Shown here piece after piece: positions 26,198 to 34,428 of a stretch of 49,559 nt of DNA. A model generated the notes under the pieces. It saw only the letters and a list, made by a program, of their open reading frames with translations, was not told the DNA's origin and searched no databases. How positions within the stretch are numbered: the first letter of the stretch is position 1; each line of letters starts with the position of its first letter. This DNA is from CAZKNF01 sp964554105 (GTDB lineage Bacteria > Bacteroidota > Rhodothermia > Rhodothermales > VXPQ01): positions 1-49,559 of the forward strand of contig CAZKNF010000020.1 in the NCBI GenBank assembly GCA_964554105.1. The letters are read 5' to 3'. A program made the position numbers and the translations under genes.

Positions 26198-27313
26198 CTA
26201 GCTCATCCGTGGAAAAGCGAATTCGGCGTATGCATGCTCATTCGTTTGAAACCAGCGGAACGATTCTTCACGCCACTGACGGAACGACTCGTAGACTTCA
26301 CGATAGGTCGCGTCCTCCGACGCACGTTGCTGCATCACATCGAACGAGATCCGCTCTGCGTCCTGCATGATCTCGTCGGAGAAGCGGTGCAGTTCGACGC
26401 CTGCGTCAAGCACCGTGCCGAGCGCTTCTTGATTGCGTGCGTCGTAGGCCGAGAGCATATTCAAATTCGTCTCCATTGCCGCCGTTTCGAATGCTTGCTG
26501 ATACTGCGAGGGCAGCGCGTCCCATTCCTGTCGATTGACGAGGAAAGAGATGTTGGGCCCCGGCTCCCACCAGCCGGGATAATAATAATGCGAGGCGATT
26601 TCGTGGAAGCCGAGCTCCACGTCGTCGTGGGGACCCACCCACTCCGCTGCATCGATCGTGCCTCCTTCCAGGGCTTGATAGATCTCGCTGCCCGGCATGA
26701 CCTGAACATCGACTCCCATCTCGCTCATCACCTCGCCGCCCAGACCAGGAATCCGCATCCGCACGCCGCGAAGATCTGAAAGGGAATCGACGGGTTCACG
26801 AAACCAGCCGCCCATTTGCGCGCCTGTATTCCCGCCGGGGAAGTTGATCACGTTGAAGTCGCTGAACACCTCGCGAAGCACGTCGAGGCCGCCGCCCTGG
26901 TAAAGCCATGCGATCTGCTGCCGTGCGGTCAGTCCGAATGGAACGCACGTATCGAACGCGAGGGCAGGATCGCGGTCGACGTAGTAGTAACTCGCGGTGT
27001 GGCCGATCTGAACCGTGCCGTCCTGGACTGCTCCGAGTACTCCGTCTGCAGGAACGAGCTCTCCTTCAGGAAAGGCGCGGATATCGAATCGATCATCGGT
27101 CAGGCTGCGCACGCGCTCGCCAAGGTAATCGACAGCGCCGAACAGTGTGTCCAGCGCACGCGGGTAGCTGGATGCAAGCCGCCACTGGACGCTTTCTCGC
27201 GTATTTACCCCCGCCGCCCCGCCTCCCGGACCGGAATCTCCGCCGCAGCCGGAGAGAATGCCGGTGCCGGCGGCCGCGCCGGCGGTCGTTTTGATGAATT
27301 TGCGTCGTTTCAC
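26198..27313 (-). CDS. TRAP transporter substrate-binding protein, TakP-like (copy 2), lipoprotein
   Basis: This is a second receptor of the same type, 371 residues when started at GTG 27313 (the frame is open to 27379). The signal combines a Tat-like KRRKFIKTT with a lipobox ILSGC (Cys23), followed by a Gly-rich linker, so this copy should be lipid-anchored while copy 1 is not. Shared landmarks are SVQWRLASSYPRALDTLFGA, NFPGGNTGAQMGGWF, MRIPGLGGEV with R187 and TIDAAEWVGPHDD. The D-to-H and Y-to-H changes relative to copy 1 around that last site could alter ligand choice. It probably forms a transcript with copy 1. Confidence 0.92.
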   Translation of the reverse strand: MKRRKFIKTTAGAAAGTGILSGCGGDSGPGGGAAGVNTRESVQWRLASSYPRALDTLFGAVDYLGERVRSLTDDRFDIRAFPEGELVPADGVLGAVQDGTVQIGHTASYYYVDRDPALAFDTCVPFGLTARQQIAWLYQGGGLDVLREVFSDFNVINFPGGNTGAQMGGWFREPVDSLSDLRGVRMRIPGLGGEVMSEMGVDVQVMPGSEIYQALEGGTIDAAEWVGPHDDVELGFHEIASHYYYPGWWEPGPNISFLVNRQEWDALPSQYQQAFETAAMETNLNMLSAYDARNQEALGTVLDAGVELHRFSDEIMQDAERISFDVMQQRASEDATYREVYESFRQWREESFRWFQTNEHAYAEFAFPRMS

Positions 27314-27424
27314 AGTGTGTTCAGGGATGTTTGATGCGGCTACAGTATAAACAGTTCGGAGTTCAGAATTCAGCTGCAAGGGGACAGCTTCGCGTGCGAG
27401 GCGGCTGCCAAAATTCGCTCCATA

Positions 27425-28141
27425 TTACCCCTTCGGTCTAAGCGGACGCATGACGACCTCTGAAATGAGATAGTTGTCGTCTGTTTCGATTACGTGCAGC
27501 ACGGTGCCGGCGATATCGTTCGGCGTCATGGGGCGGGTTGTGCTTCCGCCGGAGCCGGATCCGAAGTTAGTTTGAATCGAGCCCGGATAGATGCAGCTGA
27601 CTTTGATGCCATCTTCGCGGAGCTCTTTCATGAGCGCTTCGCTGAGACCCCGAACTCCGAACTTGCTCGCGTTGTAGGCGCCCAGAGTCGGATTTCCGAG
27701 CAGCCCGGCAATAGAGGCAATGTTGACGATGTGCCCACCGAAACCCGACGCCTCATTTTGCGCACGCATCTGAGGTGTCACGGCCCTTGCGCACAGAAAA
27801 CATCCTCGGACGTTCGTTTCCATCTGGGTATCCCACTCCTCCACGGAGAGTTCGTCGATCTTCCCGTAGATGCCCAAGCCTGCATTGTTGATGAGGATGT
27901 CGATGCGCCCTGCGTCTTCCAGGATTTCGTCCACGGCCGACTTCACGTCTTCCTCGACGCGAACGTCACACCGGATCGGATGAAAGGCATCGCCGACGTC
28001 TGCGGCGGCCTCCTTCAGGCGGTCGACTCCTCGCGCTAAGCCGTACACGCTCGCACCTTTGCGCACGAGATGCTCGGCGAATGCAAGGCCTATGCCGCTG
28101 CTGGCTCCAGTTACGATGGCTACTTTGTCACTGACATTCAT
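27425..28141 (-). CDS. Short-chain dehydrogenase/reductase
   Basis: This 238-residue classical SDR has the NAD(P)-binding motif TGASSGIGLAFA at residues 11-22 and INNAGLGIYG near 84-93. The catalytic triad is S143 (NIASIAG), Y156 and K160 (YNASK). R37 after the second strand (YGLARGVDRLK) suggests NADP(H) preference. The substrate is unknown; close family members reduce small ketones or serve as 3-hydroxy acid dehydrogenases. It lies 111 bases before the TRAP receptor pair on the same strand, a loose link only. It diverges from the methyltransferase gene at 28288. Confidence 0.92.
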   Translation of the reverse strand: MNVSDKVAIVTGASSGIGLAFAEHLVRKGASVYGLARGVDRLKEAAADVGDAFHPIRCDVRVEEDVKSAVDEILEDAGRIDILINNAGLGIYGKIDELSVEEWDTQMETNVRGCFLCARAVTPQMRAQNEASGFGGHIVNIASIAGLLGNPTLGAYNASKFGVRGLSEALMKELREDGIKVSCIYPGSIQTNFGSGSGGSTTRPMTPNDIAGTVLHVIETDDNYLISEVVMRPLRPKG

Positions 28142-28287
28142 GATCGTGATCTTCGTTGTGGTTTACGGTTCTTCGGCGTCGGAGCGAAAGCCGCGTGCGG
28201 CCGTTACTAAGGCGTCGGTCGATTCACTTGCGTGATTCTGGTCGATCAGAATAGTCTACGCATCCCTCTGCTCGGCGTAAACTGCAC

Positions 28288-29052
28288 ATGGAACACCTTT
28301 CAGAAAAACGACAAAGACTTCTGGCGATGAATCGATATTCTCCCCCTGCTGAGGGTCGATTCGTCTTCGGCGGGCGGACGTTTGATGCCGATGAGATCAT
28401 CGCCGCCTTGTCCGATCTACTGACGCCCGAGCGGCGTGCACGCATCGAGGACGTGCTCGATGGACGCACCTGCCGTGTGGCGACGGTGGTCGAGGGACTC
28501 ATCAACATGGGCAACGTGAGCGCCGTAATGCGCAGCGCCGAGGCGCTCGGCTTTCAGCCTTTTCACATTATTACCGGCGGCGCGCAGTTCAAGGATTCGA
28601 AGCGGACATCACAGGGCGCCGAGAAGTGGCTCGACATCCACGAGTGGCAGACTCCCACGGACTGCGTCGCCCATCTGAGGGACGATGGCTACCGTATAGT
28701 GATCACACATCTCGACGACACGTCCGTCCCGATCGATCACATCGATTTTACAAGAAAAACCGCACTTGTGTTTGGGAATGAACGGGACGGCATCACGGAA
28801 GAGATGGTCGATCTTTCGGATGCGCGCTGTGTGATTCCGATGTCGGGATTCGTTCAGAGCTTCAATATTTCCGTGGCGGCCGCTCTTGGTCTATACCATG
28901 CCCGCCGAGACCGAATTGTCCGGCAGGGCACCCACGGCGACTTGACGGAACCGCAGCGACGCAGTCTGCGCGCGGCGTACTATCTCAGGAGCGTCAAAAA
29001 CGCTCATAAAATTCTGAATGCGGGGGCCCGCGGAGAATCCACAGTTGATTAG
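28288..29052 (+). CDS. TrmH/SpoU-family RNA 2'-O-methyltransferase
   Basis: This 254-residue SPOUT enzyme has all three motifs: NMGNVSAVMRSAEALGFQ (motif 1), ALVFGNERDGITEEMVDLSD (motif 2), and IPMSGFVQSFNISVAAALGL (motif 3, forming the trefoil knot). The N-terminal extension RRARIEDVLDGRTCRVATVV matches tRNA (guanosine-18-2'-O)-methyltransferase TrmH, with Arg in RSAEALG as the catalytic residue. Gm18 of tRNA is therefore the most likely product, but rRNA targets cannot be excluded. Residues 1-30 are variable, and M14 is an alternative start. It is transcribed alone. Confidence 0.9.
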   Translation: MEHLSEKRQRLLAMNRYSPPAEGRFVFGGRTFDADEIIAALSDLLTPERRARIEDVLDGRTCRVATVVEGLINMGNVSAVMRSAEALGFQPFHIITGGAQFKDSKRTSQGAEKWLDIHEWQTPTDCVAHLRDDGYRIVITHLDDTSVPIDHIDFTRKTALVFGNERDGITEEMVDLSDARCVIPMSGFVQSFNISVAAALGLYHARRDRIVRQGTHGDLTEPQRRSLRAAYYLRSVKNAHKILNAGARGESTVD

Positions 29053-29155
29053 CGCCACGCGCCTCCGTATCACCGGCTGTTTCGAACACGGATGAGTTGA
29101 GTCATGAACGCGTCTGTGCTACTTTGTGGACTCACAGTACAGTACATCAGTCGCA

Positions 29156-30409
29156 ATGGATACAAAGATGGCAACAAAGCGTCTCGGCGTAGGCTTTATC
29201 GGAAGTGGATTTATCGCACGTTTTCACATACGGTCGTGGCAGGCTGTCCGCGAGGCAGATATTCTCGGCGTTTGGAGCCCGAACCAGGCCAACGCCGAAT
29301 CAGCGGCGGAGCTGGTGCGCGAGGTACGCGCCGGTGAGGCACGAGCGTACAAATCGATTACGGAAATGGTGGAGGATCCGCGAATCGATGCAATTTGGAT
29401 TTGCGGGCCGAATCACAAGCGAATCGAGAATATGGAGGAGATCGTCCATGCCCTGAAATCGGGCAAGGGGGAGCTCGTCGGAATAGCGTGCGAGAAGCCG
29501 CTCGCCCGCAACGTGAAGGAGGCACAGCGCGTCATCGAGTTGATCGAAGAAGCGGGCGTTCTGCATGCATATCTGGAGGACCAGTTGTTCGAGCCGGGGC
29601 TCATGCGGGGACGCGACATCATATGGAAGCGCGGCGCATCTCTGACCGGCAGACCCTATCTCGCCCGTGCCGCAGAGGAGCACAGCGGACCGCATGCACC
29701 CTGGTTCTGGATCGGGAGTCAACAGGGCGGGGGCGTCCTTAACGACATGATGTGTCACAGCGTCGAGGTCGCGCGCTTTCTGCTCACGGAGCCCGGCGCC
29801 CCGCGCGACAGCATCACCCTGAAAAAGGTCTCTTGCCAGATCGCCAGCCTTAAATGGTCGCGCGCGGAGTACGTCGCGGACCTGAAGGAACGCTTCGGGA
29901 ACGAGGTCGATTATTCCAAGACGCCGTCGGAGGATTTTGCCCGTGCGACGATCGAGTATGTGGATGCGGATGGCCGGCCGCTGATTTCGGAGGTGACGAC
30001 GTCGTGGGCGTTCGTCGGAGCCGGACTACGGCTCACGTCCGAGCTCCTCGGTCCCGAGTATTCACTTTTCAAGAACTCCCTCGACTCGAGCACCAAATTG
30101 TTTTTCAGTCGGCAGGTCAAAGGGGAAGAGGGCGAGGATCTCGTCGAAAAACAGAATGCCGAGCAGGGCCTCATGCCGCTCGTCGGCAACGAGGCGTCGG
30201 AGTACGGATATGAGGGCGAGAATCGCCACTTCGCGCGCTGCTTCGCCGACGGCAAGCAGCCTGAGCTCGACTTTTACGCGGGGCTGGAGGTCGTCGAACT
30301 GTTGATGACGGCCTACATGAGCGCCGAAGCGGAGCGAACGATCGCCTGGAAGCCGGACGAGCTCGCCGATTTCGTGCCGGCCGTTGCGAAGGGTACGTGG
30401 AATCCCTAG
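29156..30409 (+). CDS. Gfo/Idh/MocA-family NAD(P)-dependent oxidoreductase
   Basis: This is a 417-residue oxidoreductase from ATG 29156; ATG 29168, 7 bases after a GGA, is equally likely. The Rossmann motif GVGFIGSGFIARFH opens the protein. IDAIWICGPNHKRIE and ACEKPLARNVKEA, with the conserved Glu-Lys-Pro, follow. The C-terminal domain holds GGGVLNDMMCHSVEV, giving the His used in catalysis. Family members oxidise or reduce sugars, inositols or related compounds; at over 400 residues it is at the long end. The substrate is unknown. Its TAG stop shares a CTAG palindrome with the stop of the convergent KorB gene. Confidence 0.92.
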   Translation: MDTKMATKRLGVGFIGSGFIARFHIRSWQAVREADILGVWSPNQANAESAAELVREVRAGEARAYKSITEMVEDPRIDAIWICGPNHKRIENMEEIVHALKSGKGELVGIACEKPLARNVKEAQRVIELIEEAGVLHAYLEDQLFEPGLMRGRDIIWKRGASLTGRPYLARAAEEHSGPHAPWFWIGSQQGGGVLNDMMCHSVEVARFLLTEPGAPRDSITLKKVSCQIASLKWSRAEYVADLKERFGNEVDYSKTPSEDFARATIEYVDADGRPLISEVTTSWAFVGAGLRLTSELLGPEYSLFKNSLDSSTKLFFSRQVKGEEGEDLVEKQNAEQGLMPLVGNEASEYGYEGENRHFARCFADGKQPELDFYAGLEVVELLMTAYMSAEAERTIAWKPDELADFVPAVAKGTWNP

Positions 30410-31758
30410 TTCTCGTCGATCATCCAGGTGTCACCGGCATTGAGGAGCGCGTCGAGGTCACCCGCGCCGCGCTTCTCTCTTATGCCGCCGATCTGCGTAT
30501 GCAGTAACTCCTCGTACGTGGCACGCTCTTCACGATAGAAGACGCCGAACGGGCGGGGGAGGTCATCCTGCCAGAACAACCGGCCGACGATGTGCGCGAG
30601 CTCGGCGCTGGTCTCGTCGTAGACGAGGCAGTCGTCCGCCGACCACGTGCCGTTCTCGAGATCGATGGACTGCAGCTTGAACCCGTCGAGTCGCAGGCCG
30701 CGCCGTCCTTCATCATACACGAGCGGTTGTCCATGCTGGAGAAAGACCGTGCTCTTTGCCTTCGAATCCCGTTCCGTGAAAGAGAAGAAGGCGCCGTCGT
30801 TGAATATGTTGCAGTTCTGATAGATCTCGACGAACGCTGCACCCTCATGCTGGTGTGCGCGGCGCAGGACCTCCTGCAGATGTTTCGGATCCCGATCCAT
30901 CGCGCGCGCCACGAACGTCGCCTCAGCTCCTAGCGCGAGCGCAATGGGGTTGAAGGGATGATCGATCGAACCGTACGGCGTACTCTTCGTGATCTTCCCT
31001 CGCTCCGATGTGGGGCTGTACTGCCCCTTCGTAAGGCCGTAGATCTGGTTGTTGAAGAGGAGGAGCTGCACGTTCAAATTGCGGCGCATCAAGTGGATCA
31101 AATGGTTTCCACCGATGGAAAGCGCATCGCCGTCTCCGGTGACGATCCATACGTCCAGCTCGGGTCGACTCGCCTTCAGGCCCGTGGCGATCGCGGGCGC
31201 CCGGCCGTGGATCGAGTGCAATCCATACGTATTCATGTAGTATGGAAATCGGCTCGAACAGCCGATGCCGCTGATAAACACGGTGTTTTCCTTCTTGACA
31301 CCGAGATCCGGCATCAGCCGCTGCACCGCGGCCAGAATAGCGTAGTCGCCGCAGCCGGGGCACCAGCGCACGTCCTGATCGGACGAGTAATCCTTGCGCG
31401 TGAGTTTAGTGGTCGCACCGTCTCCTCCGACTCCCGGCGGCAGCGTCGGCTTTTTGGACCCTGCTGACGGGCCGCTCGGAGGCATTGCGGGTTTCCTCCC
31501 GCCCGGTCCAGCCGGTTTCGCTCCTCGCGGCGGCATCGCAGGCTTCTTGCTGCCGGGCTTCTTGCTGCCCGGCGGCATGGTCGGCTTCCTCGTGCCGGGA
31601 CCTTCCGGCTTCTTACTTCCAGGCGGTCGTGCCGGTTTTTTCGTGCCCGGTCCCTTGGGATTCTTGCTGTTCGGCGGCATCGCCGGCTTCACGCCCTTCG
31701 GCTGGTCGTTGTCCGAAGCCGACGAGGCACCTGAGTCTTTCCTGTCTTGGTCACTCAT
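30406..31758 (-). CDS. korB: 2-oxoacid:ferredoxin oxidoreductase beta subunit with Pro/Lys-rich N-terminal tail
   Basis: This is the thiamine-diphosphate-binding beta subunit of a 2-oxoglutarate (or other 2-oxoacid):ferredoxin oxidoreductase, 450 residues. The enzyme domain begins at about residue 118 and contains CPGCGDYAIL with C133/C136, GIGCSSRFPYYM, GLHSIHGRAPAIATGLK, the ThDP motif GDGDALSIGGNH (208-219) and FNNQIYGLTKGQYSPTS. A normal KorB is about 340 residues; the extra 110 at the N-terminus are low-complexity repeats of KKPxMPPG type. Alternative starts within the tail are not obvious. The alpha-subunit gene ends 32 bases upstream, so the two form an operon. It uses reduced ferredoxin for the reductive or oxidative TCA step. 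Confidence 0.94.
   Translation of the reverse strand: MSDQDRKDSGASSASDNDQPKGVKPAMPPNSKNPKGPGTKKPARPPGSKKPEGPGTRKPTMPPGSKKPGSKKPAMPPRGAKPAGPGGRKPAMPPSGPSAGSKKPTLPPGVGGDGATTKLTRKDYSSDQDVRWCPGCGDYAILAAVQRLMPDLGVKKENTVFISGIGCSSRFPYYMNTYGLHSIHGRAPAIATGLKASRPELDVWIVTGDGDALSIGGNHLIHLMRRNLNVQLLLFNNQIYGLTKGQYSPTSERGKITKSTPYGSIDHPFNPIALALGAEATFVARAMDRDPKHLQEVLRRAHQHEGAAFVEIYQNCNIFNDGAFFSFTERDSKAKSTVFLQHGQPLVYDEGRRGLRLDGFKLQSIDLENGTWSADDCLVYDETSAELAHIVGRLFWQDDLPRPFGVFYREERATYEELLHTQIGGIREKRGAGDLDALLNAGDTWMIDEN
31429..31701 (-). repeat. Coding repeat: KKPxMPPG-type units in KorB tail
   Basis: Residues 20-110 of KorB consist of degenerate units built from (S/T)(K/R)KP-x-(M/R/L)PPG and PxGPG. About eight units can be traced, including one nearly exact 15-base tandem copy (31541-31555 and 31556-31570). 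The composition is Pro, Lys and Gly with almost no hydrophobic residues other than Met, so the segment should be disordered and strongly basic. Confidence 0.85.
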
Positions 31759-31790
31759 AAATCATTTCAAATTCTCTTCGTCGCGAATGC

Positions 31791-33683
31791 TCACTGGACG
31801 GACGCGCCGACTATGCTCTGGATTTTATCCTGAATCTCGCTGCTCCGGAAAGGAAGGCCCTTGATCTTGTTCAGGGGCTGAAACGGACGGAGATACGCGT
31901 CACGGAGGATGCGCACAAGCTGTCCGTTATTCAGTTCCGGCACCAGCAGATGTTCAAATCGGTCGAAAATCGCGTCTAGATCGGAAGGCAGCGGATTGAC
32001 GTAGCGAAGGTGCACGGCACCGACCTTCAAACCACTCAGCCGCACCGATTCGACCGCGGCCTCAATGGCTCCTCTCGTAGATCCCCATCCGACCACGAGG
32101 ACATCCCCCTGCTGCTCTCCGAAAATCTCCGTCGCGGGAATGTCTTGCGCGATTCCCTGCACCTTCGCCGCCCGTACTTTCGTCATACGCTCGTGGTTCT
32201 CGGGATCGTACGAGACGTTGCCGGATTCGTGCTCTTTCTCGAGCCCCCCGAGCCGATGTTCGAGTCCGATGGTGCCCGGTTTTGCCCAAGGGCGGGAGAG
32301 CGTCTCGTCATCACGAACGTACGGAAGGAACACGTCCTCTCCATCGACTTCGCGATTCGTCTTCGCGGCGAACTTCGCCGTGAACTTCGGCAACTCCTCC
32401 AGATCGGGAATGCGCCACGGCTCGGACCCCGTTCCCAGGTAGCCGTCCGACAGGAGCATCACCGGCGTCATGTACTTCAGCGCGATACGACAGGCTTCGT
32501 AGGCGACATAGAAACAGTCGCCCGGAGTGCTCGGCGCCAGAATAGGAATCGGCGCCTCGCCGTTGCGCCCGTACATCGCTTGAAGTAGATCGCTTTGCTC
32601 CGTCTTAGTAGGCAGACCGGTCGACGGCCCCCCGCGCTGCATGTTGATGACGATGAGCGGTAATTCCGTCATTACGGCGAGGCCGATCGCCTCAGTTTTG
32701 AGCGCGATTCCGGGACCACTGGTCGCGGTAACGCCGAGTTGTCCGCCGAAGCTGGCGCCAAGCGCCGCGCCGACGGCGGCAATCTCATCCTCCGCCTGGA
32801 AGGTCATCACGCCGAAATTTTTATGGCGACTTAACTCGTGCAGGATTTCAGAGGCAGGGGTAATCGGATAGGAGCCGTAAAAAATCGGCAGTCCGCATTC
32901 CCTGCTGGCAGCAATGAGGCCGAGCGCGAGCGCCTCCGTGCCGTGGATCGCCCGGTATTTGCCGGCCGGCAGCTTCGCAGGCCGGACGTCGTACCGGACC
33001 ATGAACTGTTCGGTCGTCTCACCGAAGTGAAAGCCTTTCTTGAGGACCAGGATGTTCGCTTCCTTGATTTCGGGCTTTTTTGCGAACTTTTTTGAGAGCC
33101 ACTCGATGGCGGGATCAACGGGCCGAGAATAGAGCCAGAGCGCCAGACCGAGAGCAAACATATTCTTGCTCCGATCCATCTCCTTCTTATCCAGCCCCGT
33201 GTCGCTCAACGCCTCATGCGTAAGCTTCGTCAGCTCGATCGGGATCACGCGATACGACGCCAATGAGTCGTCTTCGAGGGGATTCCGATCGTAATTCGCC
33301 AGATCAAGATCGCGCTGCCCGAACGAGCTCACGTTCACGATGAGCGTGCCTCCGCTGCGCACACGGCCCACGTTCACCTTTAGAGCCGCGGGATTCATTG
33401 CGACGAGCATGTCGACCTCGTCGCCCGGCGTCCGAACGTCTACCGAGCCGAAGTGAAGCTGAAAGCCACTGACGCCGTAAGTAGTACCTGCGGGTGCCCT
33501 GATTTCGGCCGGAAAGTCCGGCAGCGTTGCAAGGTCGTTGCGGGCGTACGCGCTGGCAAGGGTAAACTGCGAGCCGGTAAGCTGCATGCCGTCCCCGGAG
33601 TCGCCGGCGAACAGCACCGTGGCTTCAGGGATTTCCTGGGTCGTCTTGTCGAGTGGCGGAACACCGTTAGTCGGAACAGCCAT
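31791..33683 (-). CDS. korA: 2-oxoacid:ferredoxin oxidoreductase, fused gamma-alpha subunit
   Basis: This 630-residue partner of KorB fuses the gamma domain to the alpha domain. The gamma domain (about 20-200) has VLFAGDSGDGMQLTGSQFTL and EIRAPAGTTYGVSGFQ. The alpha (pyrimidine-binding) domain starts near 245 with TEALALGLIAASRECG and YGSYPITPASEILHELS. The invariant GVTATSGPGIALKTEAIG and the QRGGPSTGLPTKTEQSDL stretch follow. A C-terminal transketolase-like domain II region (VVGWGSTRGAIEAAVESV) completes it. The gene is upstream of and co-transcribed with korB. Ferredoxin-linked 2-oxoglutarate oxidation can replace the lipoate-dependent dehydrogenase. The upstream 267 bases to apaG probably hold its promoter. 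Confidence 0.96.
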   Translation of the reverse strand: MAVPTNGVPPLDKTTQEIPEATVLFAGDSGDGMQLTGSQFTLASAYARNDLATLPDFPAEIRAPAGTTYGVSGFQLHFGSVDVRTPGDEVDMLVAMNPAALKVNVGRVRSGGTLIVNVSSFGQRDLDLANYDRNPLEDDSLASYRVIPIELTKLTHEALSDTGLDKKEMDRSKNMFALGLALWLYSRPVDPAIEWLSKKFAKKPEIKEANILVLKKGFHFGETTEQFMVRYDVRPAKLPAGKYRAIHGTEALALGLIAASRECGLPIFYGSYPITPASEILHELSRHKNFGVMTFQAEDEIAAVGAALGASFGGQLGVTATSGPGIALKTEAIGLAVMTELPLIVINMQRGGPSTGLPTKTEQSDLLQAMYGRNGEAPIPILAPSTPGDCFYVAYEACRIALKYMTPVMLLSDGYLGTGSEPWRIPDLEELPKFTAKFAAKTNREVDGEDVFLPYVRDDETLSRPWAKPGTIGLEHRLGGLEKEHESGNVSYDPENHERMTKVRAAKVQGIAQDIPATEIFGEQQGDVLVVGWGSTRGAIEAAVESVRLSGLKVGAVHLRYVNPLPSDLDAIFDRFEHLLVPELNNGQLVRILRDAYLRPFQPLNKIKGLPFRSSEIQDKIQSIVGASVQ

Positions 33684-33950
33684 AGTGCGAAGGAGATAGC
33701 GCGGTCGACGGAGCGCGTGGGAATTCAGGAGAACTCAGGTGCAGTGGGTGCAACGCGAAATATATCGGCTTGTTCGTGGCGGGTTTAACAGAGGAGGTTT
33801 TTGGACCCGTCTCTGACTTCCAGGCACTGAATTAACAGAACTTGCACACTTGGAACTTTGGCGCCATGGCTGATAAACAAATCGGCCCTTGAGAGAGTAA
33901 CCTGATCCGCCATAACGTATGGGCGTCTATAACTGCAGCTTAATGGTGCC
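33684..33950. other. Divergent intergenic region korA / apaG
   Basis: These 267 bases separate the divergent korA and apaG starts. No gene is visible. On the minus strand TATATTTC (around 33755) is near the Bacteroidota -7 consensus TAnnTTTG, but no -33 TTG fits well, so I do not call a promoter. Confidence 0.4.
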
Positions 33951-34334
33951 ATGGTACCCTACATTGCCAGCACGGCCGATATTAAAGTCACCGTTCGTCC
34001 GGTCTATCTGGACAGCCAGTCGGATATGATAAACCGGCGCTTCGTGTTCGGCTATCTGATCGAAATTGCGAACGAGGGACCTGACGAGGTTCAGCTCTTG
34101 AGAAGGCACTGGTTTATCCGAGATTCAGATGGTCGAGTGCAAGAAGTCGAAGGAGCCGGTGTGATTGGCGAACAGCCGGTAATCATGCCTGGATCCGACC
34201 ATCGGTATAGCAGCTTCTGCGTGCTCGAGACCTTCGAGGGCTCGATGGAGGGAACGTATCTGATGCAGCGGCCGAACGGTGAGCGGTTTAAGATCACGAT
34301 TCCACGTTTCGATCTTCGTGCCGCCGCCAACTGA
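33951..34334 (+). CDS. apaG: ApaG-domain protein (Co2+/Mg2+ efflux-associated)
   Basis: This 127-residue single-domain protein has a fibronectin-III-like fold. Landmarks are VTVRPVYLDSQSD, FGYLIEIANEGPDEVQLLRR, HWFIRDSDGRVQEVEGAGVI and GEQPVIMPGSDHRYSSFCVL, ending with GTYLMQRPNGERFKI. The name comes from enterobacterial apaG near apaH; the molecular function is unclear, with links to divalent cation resistance and pyrophosphate binding. It stands alone here. The final eight codons including the stop are duplicated immediately downstream (34335-34358), so loss of the stop would add only a second identical tail. Confidence 0.95.
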   Translation: MVPYIASTADIKVTVRPVYLDSQSDMINRRFVFGYLIEIANEGPDEVQLLRRHWFIRDSDGRVQEVEGAGVIGEQPVIMPGSDHRYSSFCVLETFEGSMEGTYLMQRPNGERFKITIPRFDLRAAAN

Positions 34335-34358
34335 GATCTTCGTGCCGCGGCCAGCTGA
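34311..34358 (+). repeat. 24-bp tandem duplication spanning the apaG stop codon
   Basis: The units 34311-34334 and 34335-34358 match at 22 of 24 positions. The unit length is a multiple of three, so the second copy reads DLRAAAS-stop in the same frame as the real C-terminus DLRAAAN-stop. This gives a backup in-frame stop directly after the first. Confidence 0.9.
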
Positions 34359-34428
34359 GTTTGGAGTTTAGCGCACGGGGCAAGGCGACACGTGGCTTGC
34401 AAACGTCGCGGTCTGCAACTCCGGCAGA

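Noticed and set aside
31429..31701. Possible CRISPR-like or VNTR array
   Set aside because: Repeat units are short, degenerate, without unique spacers, and in frame within korB.
31394..31864. Plus-strand frame with a striking GFLLPGG-type repeat
   Set aside because: It is the antisense reading of the KorB Pro/Lys repeat. The periodicity comes from the coding repeat on the other strand.
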